From assembly GCA_035652535.1 (NCBI GenBank), contig DASRDP010000157.1:1-32686 (forward strand): 32,686 nt of DNA, given 5' to 3'. The DNA is from Chloroflexota bacterium (lineage in GTDB: Bacteria > Chloroflexota > UBA6077 > SHYK01). The notes under the pieces were generated by a model. The model saw only the letters and a program-made list of their open reading frames with translations, was not told the DNA's origin and did no database searches. Both the position numbers and the translations under genes were made by a program. Positions 7,109 through 15,894 of this stretch are shown here, piece by piece (the stretch's first letter is position 1; the number at the start of each line of letters is the position of its first letter).

Positions 7109-8290
7109 GTGGACAGCCAGTGGTCGGTCGCGGCGCTGTGGATGGGGCTCGCCCTGGTCGCGAGCCTGGTTTCGATCCGCATCGGTGTTTCCGTGGCGCT
7201 GGTCGAAATCCTGGTCGGCGTGGTGGGCGGAAACTTTCTCGGCCTGCACACGACGCCGTGGATCGACTTCATCGCCAGCTTTGGGTCCGTTCTGCTGACG
7301 TTTCTGGCTGGCGCCGAGATCGACCCAGCATCCCTTCGGCGCCACTGGAAGCCAAGTATCGTGATCGGCGCAATCTCCTTCGCGGCGCCCTTCGCGGCCG
7401 CCTGGGCGTTCACGGAGCTGGTGGCCGGCTGGGACCGGTCGGCGGCGCAAATCGCCGGCGTCGCCCTCTCGACGACGTCGGTGGCCGTTGTCTACGCGGT
7501 CATGGTCGAGACTGGCCTCAACCAAACGGAGATCGGCAAGCTGATCCTCGCCGCCTGCTTCGTCACCGACCTCGGAACAGTCGTCGCCCTCGGCGTCATC
7601 TTCGCCAACTTCAATGCCTGGATGGCCCTCTTTGCAGTGGTCACGGTGCTCGTCCTGCTGATCCTTCCGCGCGTCATGCGTCTTGTGTCTGCACGGCTCG
7701 GCGCGCGGGTGTCGGAGCCGGAGGTGAAGTTCCTCTTTCTCACGCTCTTCGGGCTCGGCGCGCTGGCCTCGGCGGCCAAGAGCGAAGCCGTGCTTCCCGC
7801 CTACCTCGTCGGCCTGGTGGTCGCGGGCGTGTTCGTGAACGATAAGACGCTCGTGCACCGACTCCGTTCCATCGCCTTTGGCTTGCTCACGCCCTTCTAC
7901 TTTCTGAAGGCGGGCCTGTTCGTCTCCCTCCCCGCCGTCATCGCCGGCATCGGCCTCATCGCATCGCTGTTCGGGTTGAAGATGGGATCGAAGCTGCTCG
8001 GCGTGTGGCCCGTCTCGCGAGCATTTCGCCTCCCGACGGGGAACGCCACGTACACGTCGCTGCTCATGGCGTCGGGCCTCACCTTCGGCACGATCTCGGC
8101 CCTCTTCGGCCTCACCAACCACATCATCACCCAGGCGCAATACACGATTCTCGTGACCGTGGTGATCGGAAGCGCCGTCGTCCCGACCATGATCGCCCAG
8201 TCGTTCTTCCGACCGAAGGTCGAGAATCCGGAACGGGCGGCGGAGGTCGCGGAGGGCGCTCCAATCCTGCTGGAAACCGTGAATCGGTAG
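7109..8290 (+). CDS. Cation/proton antiporter, CPA2 (Na_H_Exchanger) family
   Basis: About 393 residues, almost entirely hydrophobic with roughly 11-12 membrane segments, matching the PF00999 transport domain without a C-terminal TrkA/RCK domain. The GTG at 7109 is chosen because GGGGAGG lies five bases upstream; an in-frame TTG at 7085 would put that site inside the gene. The conserved core reads LSTTSVAVVYAVM followed by AACFVTDLGTVVALG. The single Asp in the TDLG motif (rather than Asn-Asp or Asp-Asp) resembles the QD motif of electroneutral K+/H+-type members, so K+ or Na+ for H+ exchange is likely. The next gene, 45 bases downstream, encodes an unrelated antiporter, so the pair probably forms an ion and pH homeostasis operon. 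Confidence 0.87.
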   Translation: MDSQWSVAALWMGLALVASLVSIRIGVSVALVEILVGVVGGNFLGLHTTPWIDFIASFGSVLLTFLAGAEIDPASLRRHWKPSIVIGAISFAAPFAAAWAFTELVAGWDRSAAQIAGVALSTTSVAVVYAVMVETGLNQTEIGKLILAACFVTDLGTVVALGVIFANFNAWMALFAVVTVLVLLILPRVMRLVSARLGARVSEPEVKFLFLTLFGLGALASAAKSEAVLPAYLVGLVVAGVFVNDKTLVHRLRSIAFGLLTPFYFLKAGLFVSLPAVIAGIGLIASLFGLKMGSKLLGVWPVSRAFRLPTGNATYTSLLMASGLTFGTISALFGLTNHIITQAQYTILVTVVIGSAVVPTMIAQSFFRPKVENPERAAEVAEGAPILLETVNR

Positions 8291-8335
8291 CTGCGCCGCG
8301 ACCGCGAGGGCTATCTCGCGCCATGGAGGGGGGCC

Positions 8336-9742
8336 GTGCAGCCCGAGCTGACGGGGCACTGGGCGGGGGTCGCCTCGGTCGCGATCTTCCTACTTGCCTA
8401 CGCCGCCGTGGTGGGGGAAAAGCGGCTCGGCCTCCATAAGTCGGTTCCCGTGTTGGTGGGCGCGGGTGCGATCTGGGTCCTGACCGGCATTGCCTACGCT
8501 CAGCACGGAATCTCCGGCCAAGCATCTGATGCCGCGCTGCACAATGTGCTGGACTACGCCCAGCTCTTTCTGTTTGTTTTGGTGGCGCTGACGTACGTCA
8601 ACACGGTGAGCGAACGTGGCGTGTTCGACGCGGTTCGCGCGTGGTTGATAAGTCGCGACTTGTCAATGCGAGCGTTGTTTTGGGTCACCGGTCTGCTGGC
8701 ATTTCTCATGTCTCCGGTCGCGGACAACCTCACCACCGCGCTGGTCCTCGGTTCAATCGCGGTGTCCGTGGGTCAGGGTCGGCCAAGATTCATCAGTCTC
8801 GCCTGCATCAATATCGTGGTGGCCGCCAACGCGGGCGGCGTTTTCAGCCCATTTGGTGACGTCACCACCCTCATGGTGTGGCAGAGCGGCACGGTTTCGT
8901 TCACCGGCTTCTTTCCGCTAGCCGTTCCCGCGCTCGTCAACTGGCTCGTGCCGGCCGCGATCATGTCCCTGCACGTGGACGATGGCAAGCCCCAGCCGGT
9001 CACCGAAAGCGCGGTGCTTGAGGCAGGGGCTCTGACCGTGACGCTCCTGTTCTTCGTGACGATCGCTTTGACGGTGTCGCTTCACAGCTTCCTGCATCTC
9101 CCATCGGCAATCGGCATGATGTTCGGTCTGGGCCTGCTCAAGCTCTACAGCTACTCGCTCAACCGCGGCACCGCCCCGCTGCAGATCGACGCGCTGGAGG
9201 AGGTCTTTGCCGATGCAAGTGACTCGGAGGTCGACGGCGAGCGCGACATCGAACCTCGTGCGGCCATCAGGCGGGCGCCGAGCCCGAAGCCGTTGCGAAC
9301 GTTCGAGCTCATGGAGAAGATCGAGTGGGACACGCTGCTGTTCTTCTACGGAGTTGTTCTCGCGGTCGGTGGCTTGAACGCGCTGGGGTATCTCGCCAAG
9401 GTGTCGTCTCTACTCTACGGCGGCCTTGGCTCCACTATGGCGAACGTCCTGGTTGGCCTCTTGTCGGCCGTCATCGACAACGTGCCCGTCGTGTTCGCCG
9501 TGCTCTCGATGGGCTTGACGATGTCGCAAGGGGAATGGTTGCTCGTCACCCTCACCGCGGGAGTGGGAGGATCCTTGTTGTCTGTCGGGAGCGCGGCCGG
9601 CGTCGCGCTCATGGGAATGGCGCGCGCGAATTACACCTTCGGCGCGCACCTGCGATGGAGTTACGTGATCGCCCTTGGATATGCGGCGAGCGTTGGGACG
9701 CACATGCTCGTGAATCGAGCACTGTTTGAAGGCCACCCATGA
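8336..9742 (+). CDS. nhaD: NhaD-type Na+/H+ antiporter (CitMHS/ArsB superfamily)
   Basis: A 468-residue membrane protein with about 12 hydrophobic segments. NhaD-like landmarks are SPVADNLTTALVLGSIA after the third or fourth segment, and NIVVAANAGGVFSPFGDVTT, in which the conserved polar residues line the transport path. A second repeat half has SAVIDNVPVVFAVLSMG and LTAGVGGSLLSVGSAAG. The inverted-repeat arrangement of D-N-x-T/P motifs is typical of the ion transporter superfamily. A hydrophilic cytoplasmic loop of about 45 residues (near residues 285-330) separates the halves. The GTG at 8336 is preceded by GGAGGGGGG. The family exports Na+ or Li+ in exchange for H+ at alkaline pH. It lies close behind the CPA2 antiporter and is probably co-transcribed with it. 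Confidence 0.86.
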   Translation: MQPELTGHWAGVASVAIFLLAYAAVVGEKRLGLHKSVPVLVGAGAIWVLTGIAYAQHGISGQASDAALHNVLDYAQLFLFVLVALTYVNTVSERGVFDAVRAWLISRDLSMRALFWVTGLLAFLMSPVADNLTTALVLGSIAVSVGQGRPRFISLACINIVVAANAGGVFSPFGDVTTLMVWQSGTVSFTGFFPLAVPALVNWLVPAAIMSLHVDDGKPQPVTESAVLEAGALTVTLLFFVTIALTVSLHSFLHLPSAIGMMFGLGLLKLYSYSLNRGTAPLQIDALEEVFADASDSEVDGERDIEPRAAIRRAPSPKPLRTFELMEKIEWDTLLFFYGVVLAVGGLNALGYLAKVSSLLYGGLGSTMANVLVGLLSAVIDNVPVVFAVLSMGLTMSQGEWLLVTLTAGVGGSLLSVGSAAGVALMGMARANYTFGAHLRWSYVIALGYAASVGTHMLVNRALFEGHP

Positions 9743-9873
9743 GCGAGGAGGGCGGGGCGGCGGTCGGGCTCGGCATGCTTTCGGGGGATGAACTTCGTTC
9801 CGTCGCTGTACACTCCTCCCGGGGACAGGCCATGTACGGCTCATTCAGTCGCCGACGTACATAGATCCCGTCA

Positions 9874-11661
9874 ATGTTCGCCCGACTCCAGACGCGTATC
9901 GCGGCGGGCTACATCGGGCTCATTGCGCTCATCCTTCTTGCCCTCGGCGTGTATCTCGTCTGGTTTCTGCGCGCCCACCAGCTTGCCGCGCTGCAAGACC
10001 AGCTTCGCCAGCAGGCCGCGCTCGTCTCCGACCTCGCCCTCAACGAGATCGAGACGCACGGGCCATCGGGCCTCGACCCCCTGGCCAAGCGGATCGGCGG
10101 CCAAATCGGGTCCAGAATCACCATCATCGCCATCGACGGGACAGTTCTCGGCGACTCCGAAAACGATCCGGCCACGATGGAGAACCACGGCAGCCGCCCA
10201 GAAGTGGTGGCGGCGCTTCGAACAGGGGTCGGCCTCAGTCTGCGGCTCAGCGCCACCATGGAGGAGAGCCTCCTGTACGCAGCGGTGCCAATCGCGCCGT
10301 CGGGCGGCGCGCCGGTTGGCGTGGCGCGGGTTGCCGTTCCCATGTCGGTCGTCGAGAATGCGCAGCGTCGAACTCTCATCGCGCTAGCTGGCTCCTTCGC
10401 CGTCGCGGCGCTACTCGCCGTGGCGCTTGCGATCCTCCTGGCCGGCGTTACAACGTCGCGCATCCGCGCGCTTACGCGGGCTGCCCACCGACTCGCGGCT
10501 GGCGGACCGGCCGAGATGAGCCGCGTCGCGGGCGACGACGAGGTCGGCCTCCTGGCGCGAACGCTCGGCGACGTGACGCGGCACTTGAACGCACAGATTC
10601 AGGCCGCTGATGCCGACCGCGGCCGGTTGGCCGCGGTGCTGGAGCACATGGGTGATGGGGTCGTCATGGTGGACGGCCAGGGGTGCGTACAGATCCTCAA
10701 CGCGGCGGCTGGTCGACTCCTCGCCGTCGATCCTGCGGCCGTCGTGCGCCAATCCGTGATCTCCGCGCTGCGCGACCACGAGCTGGCGCAGCTCGTGCAG
10801 GACGCGATGGCCGATGGAGATCAAGGCGAGCGGACGACCGTGATCGATCTCTCGCATCCAAGCCATGGGCGATTCGTCCAGGCGAGCGCCGTCGCCATAC
10901 CGGCCCGCGGGCCCACCGATCCGCGCGTGCTCCTCATCCTGCACGATGTGACGGACGTGCGCCGCGCTGAGGTCGTACGCCGGGAGTTCGTCGCGAACAT
11001 CTCCCACGAGCTGCGCACGCCGGTCGCCTCCTTAAAGGCGCTGGTCGAGATCCTTCAGGATGGAGCGATCGAGGACCGGTCCGTGGTGCACGAATTTCTG
11101 CGTCGGATCGACGTGGAGGTCGACCGCCTCGCCCAGCTCGTGGCGGAGCTACTCGATCTGGCCCGCATCGAGTCGGGGCAGGTGCTGCTTCGCCGGGAGC
11201 CCATTCTGCTGAGCGACGTCGCCTCCGCGGCTGCTGAGCGATTGCGGCCGCTGGCGAGCCGGCGGGGCGTCGACCTCTCCATCGATGCATCTGCCGATCT
11301 CCCGACCGTTCTCGGCGACGCGGCGCACATGGAGCAAGTGGTCGTCAATCTCGTCCACAACGCGATCAAGTTCACGCCGGCCGGTGGCTCGGTGCGCGTA
11401 TCGACGAGGGCGCAGGATGGACGAGTCGCGATTGTCGTCGCCGATACAGGCGTCGGCATCAAGCCCGAGGCGCTCCCGCGCCTGTTTGAGCGCTTCTACA
11501 AGGGCGAGCCATCTCGGTCCGGCGGCGGCACCGGGCTCGGCCTCGCCATCGCCAAGCACGTGGTCCAGGCGCTCGGCGGCACGATCTCTGCCGCATCTCC
11601 CGGCGAGGGGCGGGGCGCCACGTTCACCATCTGTTTTCCGGTGAGCGACGGCGGCTGCTGA
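9874..11661 (+). CDS. phoR: Phosphate-regulon sensor histidine kinase PhoR-like
   Basis: A 595-residue membrane kinase. Residues 10-31 form the first membrane segment. An extracytoplasmic sensor region of about 135 residues follows, then a second segment near residues 168-193, a HAMP linker, a PAS domain near 250-360 and a HisKA dimerisation domain. His378 lies in EFVANISHELRTPVASL. The ATPase domain shows VVVNLVHNAIKFTPAGG (N box), VADTGVGI (G1 box) and GTGLGLAIAKH (G2 box), all intact. The domain order TM-sensor-TM-HAMP-PAS-HisKA-HATPase is that of PhoR in Gram-positive and Chloroflexota-like bacteria. It is next to pstS and pstCAB-phoU-phoB, which supports a role in phosphate starvation sensing, but it is not beside phoB. 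I see no clear ribosome-binding site before the ATG. Confidence 0.85.
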   Translation: MFARLQTRIAAGYIGLIALILLALGVYLVWFLRAHQLAALQDQLRQQAALVSDLALNEIETHGPSGLDPLAKRIGGQIGSRITIIAIDGTVLGDSENDPATMENHGSRPEVVAALRTGVGLSLRLSATMEESLLYAAVPIAPSGGAPVGVARVAVPMSVVENAQRRTLIALAGSFAVAALLAVALAILLAGVTTSRIRALTRAAHRLAAGGPAEMSRVAGDDEVGLLARTLGDVTRHLNAQIQAADADRGRLAAVLEHMGDGVVMVDGQGCVQILNAAAGRLLAVDPAAVVRQSVISALRDHELAQLVQDAMADGDQGERTTVIDLSHPSHGRFVQASAVAIPARGPTDPRVLLILHDVTDVRRAEVVRREFVANISHELRTPVASLKALVEILQDGAIEDRSVVHEFLRRIDVEVDRLAQLVAELLDLARIESGQVLLRREPILLSDVASAAAERLRPLASRRGVDLSIDASADLPTVLGDAAHMEQVVVNLVHNAIKFTPAGGSVRVSTRAQDGRVAIVVADTGVGIKPEALPRLFERFYKGEPSRSGGGTGLGLAIAKHVVQALGGTISAASPGEGRGATFTICFPVSDGGC

Positions 11662-11676
11662 TCGCGGTTCCTCTCT

Positions 11677-11701
11677 CCCCTGCCGCGGCGGTGGGCGGGG
11701 G
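11677..11701. terminator. Hairpin between convergent phoR and pstS
   Basis: CCCCTGCC (11677-11684) pairs with GGCGGGGG (11694-11701) through one T-G wobble, with a nine-base loop. It fills the 48-base gap between the stop codons of the convergent phoR and pstS genes, the expected place for a shared terminator. There is no T-tract. Confidence 0.35.
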
Positions 11702-11709
11702 TCCGAGCC

Positions 11710-12900
11710 CTATGGCAGGACCGGCTGCCCGTTGGCCGTGATCTTATGGATGAGCGCCTCAGCCTTTTCCACCGCGTTGGGCGAGAGCGGCGCGTAGAAG
11801 AGGTCTGCGCTGAACGTCTGGCCCTGGGTAAGCGCCCATGAGAGGAAGTAGGCGAGGGTTCGGGCCTTCGCGGCGTTGGTCTGGTCCGCGTACACCAGGA
11901 TCCAGGTAAAGCCCGCGATGGGATACGCCGCCGGATGGGTGGAATTCGTGAGCATGACTTGCATCGTGTCCGGCAGCGACACGCCCTGCATCGCGACCGT
12001 CGTCCCGTCCAGGGTCGGCTCCACCCACTCCCCGGCGGCGTTTTGCAGGCTTGCCCACACGAGATTGTTCTGCACCGCGTACGCCAGCTCGACGTATCCA
12101 ATGGAGCCGGGAAGCTGGGCGACCTGGCCGGCAACCCCGGCGTTTTGCTCGCCGCCCAGGCCCGTGGGCCAATTGACCGACGTCCCGGAGCCGACTCGCT
12201 GGGACCACGCCGTGCTGACCTTCGAAAGATAGTCGGTGAAGATGAAGGTCGTGCCCGATCCGTCCGATCGATGGACGACGATGATGTCCTGGCTCGGGAG
12301 CGAAAGCCCGGGGTTCGCGCTCGCGATTCGCGCATCGTTCCACTTGGTCACCTCGCCGAGGTAGATCCCGGCGAGCGCGTCAGGAGTGAGCCGGAGCTGG
12401 CCACGCTGGAAGCCCTGCAGATTCACGATGATGGCCTCGGCGCCGGCGGTCATCGGGATCATGATCGTGCCCGGCGCCGCGTCGAGCTGCGCTGGCGTCA
12501 GAAGGCCGTCGGAAGCGCCGAAGTCGACGGTGTGGTTCGTGTGCTGGCTGATCCCGCCACCTGATCCGATGGCCTGGTAGTTGATCTGCACCCCGCATCG
12601 TTGGTGGTACTCGGCGAACCAGCGGGTATACAGGGGCGCTGGAAACGTCGCGCCGGCTCCGGTCAGGCTCGTCGCCGATCCGGCCGGCGGGCACATGGTC
12701 AGCGACTGCCCGGAGCTCGTGCTGCTTTCGGCGTCCCCCGGCGCTGCTGCCCCCTGCGCGCCGGTACCGCGTACCGGCGCTGGCGAGCCGCCGGCTTGCG
12801 ATGGGATCGGTGCGCTCGAGGGCGCGCCGCACGCGACTAGGAGTGCCGCGGCAACGGCGCCGACGAGCAGAATTCGAGCTGTGGGGTGACGCGTGCCCAT
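11710..12900 (-). CDS. pstS: Phosphate ABC transporter substrate-binding lipoprotein PstS
   Basis: A 396-residue phosphate-binding lipoprotein. The ATG at 12900 has GAGGAG ten bases upstream; an in-frame TTG at 12906 is less likely. A hydrophobic signal ends with lipobox LVAC at Cys24, followed by a Pro/Ser/Gly-rich linker. The mature domain begins with GAGATFPAPLYTRWF, the PstS signature. Phosphate-contacting motifs AIGSGGGI, DFGASDG and HRSDGSGTTF are all present. It binds phosphate outside the membrane and delivers it to PstCA. The gene is transcribed opposite to pstCAB and divergently from it, and converges on phoR, unlike the usual pstSCAB operon. This arrangement would let PstS be made in excess under its own promoter. 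Confidence 0.95.
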   Translation of the reverse strand: MGTRHPTARILLVGAVAAALLVACGAPSSAPIPSQAGGSPAPVRGTGAQGAAAPGDAESSTSSGQSLTMCPPAGSATSLTGAGATFPAPLYTRWFAEYHQRCGVQINYQAIGSGGGISQHTNHTVDFGASDGLLTPAQLDAAPGTIMIPMTAGAEAIIVNLQGFQRGQLRLTPDALAGIYLGEVTKWNDARIASANPGLSLPSQDIIVVHRSDGSGTTFIFTDYLSKVSTAWSQRVGSGTSVNWPTGLGGEQNAGVAGQVAQLPGSIGYVELAYAVQNNLVWASLQNAAGEWVEPTLDGTTVAMQGVSLPDTMQVMLTNSTHPAAYPIAGFTWILVYADQTNAAKARTLAYFLSWALTQGQTFSADLFYAPLSPNAVEKAEALIHKITANGQPVLP

Positions 12901-12945
12901 AGCCAAAAACTCCTCGAAGTGGACCCAGACGAGGTCCTCGCCGCC

Positions 12946-12951
12946 AGTATA
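12946..12951 (-). promoter_or_regulatory. Minus10-like element of pstS promoter
   Basis: On the minus strand TATACT occupies 12951-12946 and matches TATAAT at five of six positions. It would start a transcript near 12939, giving a leader of about 39 bases before the pstS ATG. No minus35 match lies at 16-18 bases, which is the pattern of activator-dependent promoters, where PhoB would replace the minus35 contact. The region just upstream (CTGATCATCAC) is a possible activator site but is not a clear Pho box. Confidence 0.35.
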
Positions 12952-13047
12952 GGCAGTGATGATCAGATCGACGTGACGTTTCGGTCAATGTGAGCGAAAG
13001 CTTCCGTGAGCGCAGAGAGAACGTCGAATGCGAGGCTCGTCGCGCCC

Positions 13048-14169
13048 ATGGACGCCTATCTCCGACTTTATCGAAACTTCATCTTCGGCTTATTCACCTT
13101 TAGGATCGCCCGGGTATCCTTTGAGCGGGATGATGACAACACCGTACGCGCTCAGCAGGGAACGGCGATTCGCCTCGTAAACCCGATCGACACGCGGCTC
13201 ACCGCCGCTCGAGGCGCGCGAGCCACGGGACCCCTTGCCCGGGCGCTTGCGCCCGCCGTCGGTCTCCAGGACGCCCTCTTTCACGGCGCGGCGAGCGTCA
13301 TGGGGCTCCTCATCGTGGTCCTTGCGGCGCTCCTCGTCGCGACGATGCTCGAGCGTGGAATCGATGCCTTCTCGGCGTTTGGCCCCACGTTCGTCGTCAC
13401 CTCCACGTGGAACCCGGTGGTGGGCGAGTTCGGGGTGCTGCCGGCTATTTACGGCACCATCGTCTCGTCCATGCTGTCGCTCGTCATTGCCGTGCCCGTT
13501 GGGATCGGCGCAGCGATCTTCATCGTGGAGCTGGTCCCCAGGTGGGTCGCAGAGCCGGTGTCCTTCATCATCGAGATGTTGGCCGCCATCCCCAGCGTTA
13601 TCATCGGTCTGTGGGGGCTGTACGTCGTGGTGCCCATCGTGCGTCAGATCGAGGCGTTCGTCGGGCCGCGCCTCAGCTTCATCCCGCTGTTCACCGGCCC
13701 CGCGTACGGGATCGGCCTGCTCGCCGCGTCTCTCGTGCTGGCGATCATGGTGCTCCCAATCCTGACGGCGGTGACGCGCGATGTGCTCCGGGCGGTGCCA
13801 AGCTCGCAGCGAGAAGGCATGCTGGCGCTCGGGGCGACGCGGTGGGAGACGATTACCCGCGTGGTTCTGCCATTCGGGCGCCAGGGCATCGCCGGCGCGA
13901 TCATCCTCGCGCTGGGGCGGGCGCTGGGCGAGACGCTCGCGGTCAGCATGGTGATCGGGAACCAGTTCAAGATCAGCGGCTCGCTCTTTGCGCCCGCTAC
14001 GACGCTCTCGAGCCTCATCGCGACCCAGTTCCGCGAGGCTGACAACCCCCTGTACGTCTCCGCCCTCATCGCGGCGGGATTCGTTCTCTTCTGCACGACG
14101 ATCGTCGTGAACGTCATAGCGCGCCTCCTGGTGTGGCGGCTCTCCCGCGTGCCGGGCGGAAGGAGTTAG
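13048..14169 (+). CDS. pstC: Phosphate ABC transporter permease PstC
   Basis: An inner-membrane permease subunit with about six membrane segments beginning near [17 protein letters not shown]. The ABC permease EAA loop is [18 protein letters not shown], followed by [17 protein letters not shown], the PstC signature after the loop. It forms the phosphate channel with PstA. The start is uncertain. The first in-frame candidates are GTG 13006 and ATG 13048 (373 residues), and neither has a good ribosome-binding site. No in-frame ATG, GTG or TTG follows until 13300, inside the first membrane segment. The first 35 codons or so from 13048 include rare codons (TTA, AGG) and promoter-like repeats, so the real protein may begin later at an unusual codon, or a frameshift may hide its start. 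PstA follows after three bases. Confidence 0.88.
   Translation: MDAYLRLYRNFIFGLFTFRIARVSFERDDDNTVRAQQGTAIRLVNPIDTRLTAARGARATGPLARALAPAVGLQDALFHGAASVMGLLIVVLAALLVATMLERGIDAFSAFGPTFVVTSTWNPVVGEFGVLPAIYGTIVSSMLSLVIAVPVGIGAAIFIVELVPRWVAEPVSFIIEMLAAIPSVIIGLWGLYVVVPIVRQIEAFVGPRLSFIPLFTGPAYGIGLLAASLVLAIMVLPILTAVTRDVLRAVPSSQREGMLALGATRWETITRVVLPFGRQGIAGAIILALGRALGETLAVSMVIGNQFKISGSLFAPATTLSSLIATQFREADNPLYVSALIAAGFVLFCTTIVVNVIARLLVWRLSRVPGGRS
13055..13120 (+). promoter_or_regulatory. Pho-box-like direct repeats with minus10 element at the 5' end of pstC
   Basis: Short T-rich units recur at helical spacing: GCCTATC (13054), CTTTATC (13066), CTTCATC (13077) and CTTATTC (13089), spaced 12, 11 and 12 bases. 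PhoB/PhoP-type boxes are built from direct repeats of 11 bases. TTCACC (13093-13098), a 16-base spacer and TATCCT (13115-13120) form a plausible promoter whose minus35 overlaps the last repeat. The region is AT-rich compared with its surroundings. It overlaps the open 5' extension of pstC, which makes the true pstC start uncertain. Confidence 0.35.
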
Positions 14170-14172
14170 CGG

Positions 14173-15015
14173 GTGTACGAGATCGCGCTGAGGCGCCGAG
14201 TCGTCGACCACCTCATGGTCGCGCTGTGCGGGCTTGCGGCGGCGATTGGCGTTGGGGTGCTGGGCGTGCTCCTCATCCATGTTGTCGTGAACGGCGTTTC
14301 CGCGCTCACGCCGGCGCTCATCACGAGCCTCCCCACGCCGCTGGGAGTCGAAGGCGGAGGCATCGCCCACGCCATTATCGGCAGCGCCATCATCGTCGGG
14401 ATCGCATGCGTCGTCGGGATCCCGCTCGGCGTTGGGGCGGGCGTGTACCTCGCCGAGTACGCGGGGCCGCGCGCGGGCGCGCTGGTGCGGTTCACGGCGG
14501 ACGTGATGACCGGGGTCCCCAGCATCGTGGTCGGCATCTTCGGATTCGCCCTTATCGTGACGCGGACCGGCGCCTTTTCTGCCCTGGCGGGGTCCTTCTC
14601 CCTCGCCGTCATCGCCATCCCCATCGTGGCGCGGACCACCGAGGAGGTCTTCCATCTCGTTCCCCTGGAGCTGCGCGAAGCATCGCTGGCCCTTGGCATC
14701 AGACGGTGGCGGACGATCTCCAGCGTCGTGCTCCCCACCGCGTCGGCCGGTGTCATCACCGGGGCTATGCTGGCGCTGGCGCGCATGGCCGGCGAGACGG
14801 CGCCGCTGATCTTCACGACGCTGGGAAACAACTTCTGGAACGTCGACCCCACGCGGCCGACGGCGGCCATGACCCTCACGATCTTTCAGTACGCGATCTG
14901 GCCATACGCCTACCTCCAGCGGCAGGCATGGGCGGCGTCGCTCCTGTTGCTGCTCGTCATCCTTGTCCTCAACGTCGCCGTGCGGCTCACGTACCGGAGC
15001 TATCGAGGGAGCTGA
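14173..15015 (+). CDS. pstA: Phosphate ABC transporter permease PstA
   Basis: A 280-residue permease with about six membrane segments. It starts at GTG 14173, seven bases after GGAAGGAG at 14158-14165, which lies in the end of pstC. Landmarks are [20 protein letters not shown] and [14 protein letters not shown], then the EAA loop [20 protein letters not shown], followed by [20 protein letters not shown], the PstA hallmark. It pairs with PstC to form the transmembrane channel and contacts PstB through the EAA loop. The stop at 15015 lies two bases before the pstB ATG, so the genes are translationally close. Confidence 0.94.
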   Translation: MYEIALRRRVVDHLMVALCGLAAAIGVGVLGVLLIHVVVNGVSALTPALITSLPTPLGVEGGGIAHAIIGSAIIVGIACVVGIPLGVGAGVYLAEYAGPRAGALVRFTADVMTGVPSIVVGIFGFALIVTRTGAFSALAGSFSLAVIAIPIVARTTEEVFHLVPLELREASLALGIRRWRTISSVVLPTASAGVITGAMLALARMAGETAPLIFTTLGNNFWNVDPTRPTAAMTLTIFQYAIWPYAYLQRQAWAASLLLLLVILVLNVAVRLTYRSYRGS

Positions 15016-15017
15016 TC

Positions 15018-15869
15018 ATGACCCAGCCTGCTGTCCGCCCGTGGTCCGCGCCGACCGTCGCGCCCCCGACTCCCCGCGCCGGCTCGCGCGCAGAGGACGC
15101 CATCAGCATCGACATCCGCCATCTCTCGGCCTGGTACGGCAAGAAGCAGGCGCTCGACGACATTTCGCTCGGGATCTTCGAGCGGCAGGTGACTGCGATC
15201 ATCGGCCCGTCGGGATGTGGGAAGACCACCCTCATTCGGTGCCTCAATCGCATGCACGAAGTTGCGCCCCAGGCGCGGGTCGAGGGAGAGGTCGAGTTCG
15301 AGGGCCGGGACATCTATGATCCGTCCGTCGACCCGACCGCGCTGCGCCGCGCTGTCGGCATGGTCTTTCAGCGGCCCAACCCGTTCCCCACGATGTCGAT
15401 CTTCGACAACGTGGTCTCCGGCGTTCGGCTCGTCGGGGGGACACGGCGTGGTAGTCTTCAAGAGATCGCCGAGCGAAGTCTGCGTCGGGCGGCCCTGTGG
15501 GACGAGGTGAAGGATTCGCTGAAGCGGTCGGCAATCGGCCTCTCCGGGGGGCAGCAACAGCGCCTGTGCATCGCGCGGGCGCTGGCGGTCGAGCCGCGGG
15601 TCCTCCTGATGGACGAGCCGTGCTCGGCGCTCGATCCGATTGCGACCCTGCGCATCGAAGAGCTGATTCGCTCGCTTCAGGAAGAGATCACCATTGTGAT
15701 CGTCACGCACAACATGCAGCAGGCCGCGCGCGTGTCCGATCGCACCGCGTTCATGCTGGCAGGGGAGGAGCGAATCGGCAGGCTCATCGAGGTCGGCCCA
15801 ACGTCTCTGATCTTCACGAACCCGCAGGACCATCGGACCGAGGACTACATCACGGGCCGGTTCGGATAG
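15018..15869 (+). CDS. pstB: Phosphate ABC transporter ATP-binding protein PstB
   Basis: A 283-residue ATPase. The ATG at 15018 is preceded by GAGGGAG, seven bases upstream, within the end of pstA. The reading frame stays open far upstream inside pstA, but that part is not homologous to PstB. Walker A is [12 protein letters not shown] and is followed by LNRMHEVAP; the Q loop is VFQRPNPFP, a PstB hallmark; the signature is [15 protein letters not shown]; and Walker B is [13 protein letters not shown] with the D loop. The switch His is in [12 protein letters not shown]. About 30 Pro/Ala-rich residues precede the ABC domain. It energises phosphate import by PstCA. Confidence 0.95.
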   Translation: MTQPAVRPWSAPTVAPPTPRAGSRAEDAISIDIRHLSAWYGKKQALDDISLGIFERQVTAIIGPSGCGKTTLIRCLNRMHEVAPQARVEGEVEFEGRDIYDPSVDPTALRRAVGMVFQRPNPFPTMSIFDNVVSGVRLVGGTRRGSLQEIAERSLRRAALWDEVKDSLKRSAIGLSGGQQQRLCIARALAVEPRVLLMDEPCSALDPIATLRIEELIRSLQEEITIVIVTHNMQQAARVSDRTAFMLAGEERIGRLIEVGPTSLIFTNPQDHRTEDYITGRFG

Positions 15870-15894
15870 GGACAGGGCGGCCACGGAGGCGCAC

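Noticed and set aside
12901-13005. TTGACC on the minus strand as minus35 of the pstS promoter
   Set aside because: It is 31 bases from the TATACT element, far outside the 16-18 base range.
13090-14655. A 521-codon open frame on the minus strand over pstC and pstA
   Set aside because: Antisense shadow of two well-recognised permease genes; composition is charged low-complexity (D, R, E, H) with no family resemblance.
14133-15017. Upstream extension of the pstB reading frame through pstA
   Set aside because: The frame is open only by composition; PstA homology in the other frame is clear and pstB has its own ATG with a ribosome-binding site at 15018.
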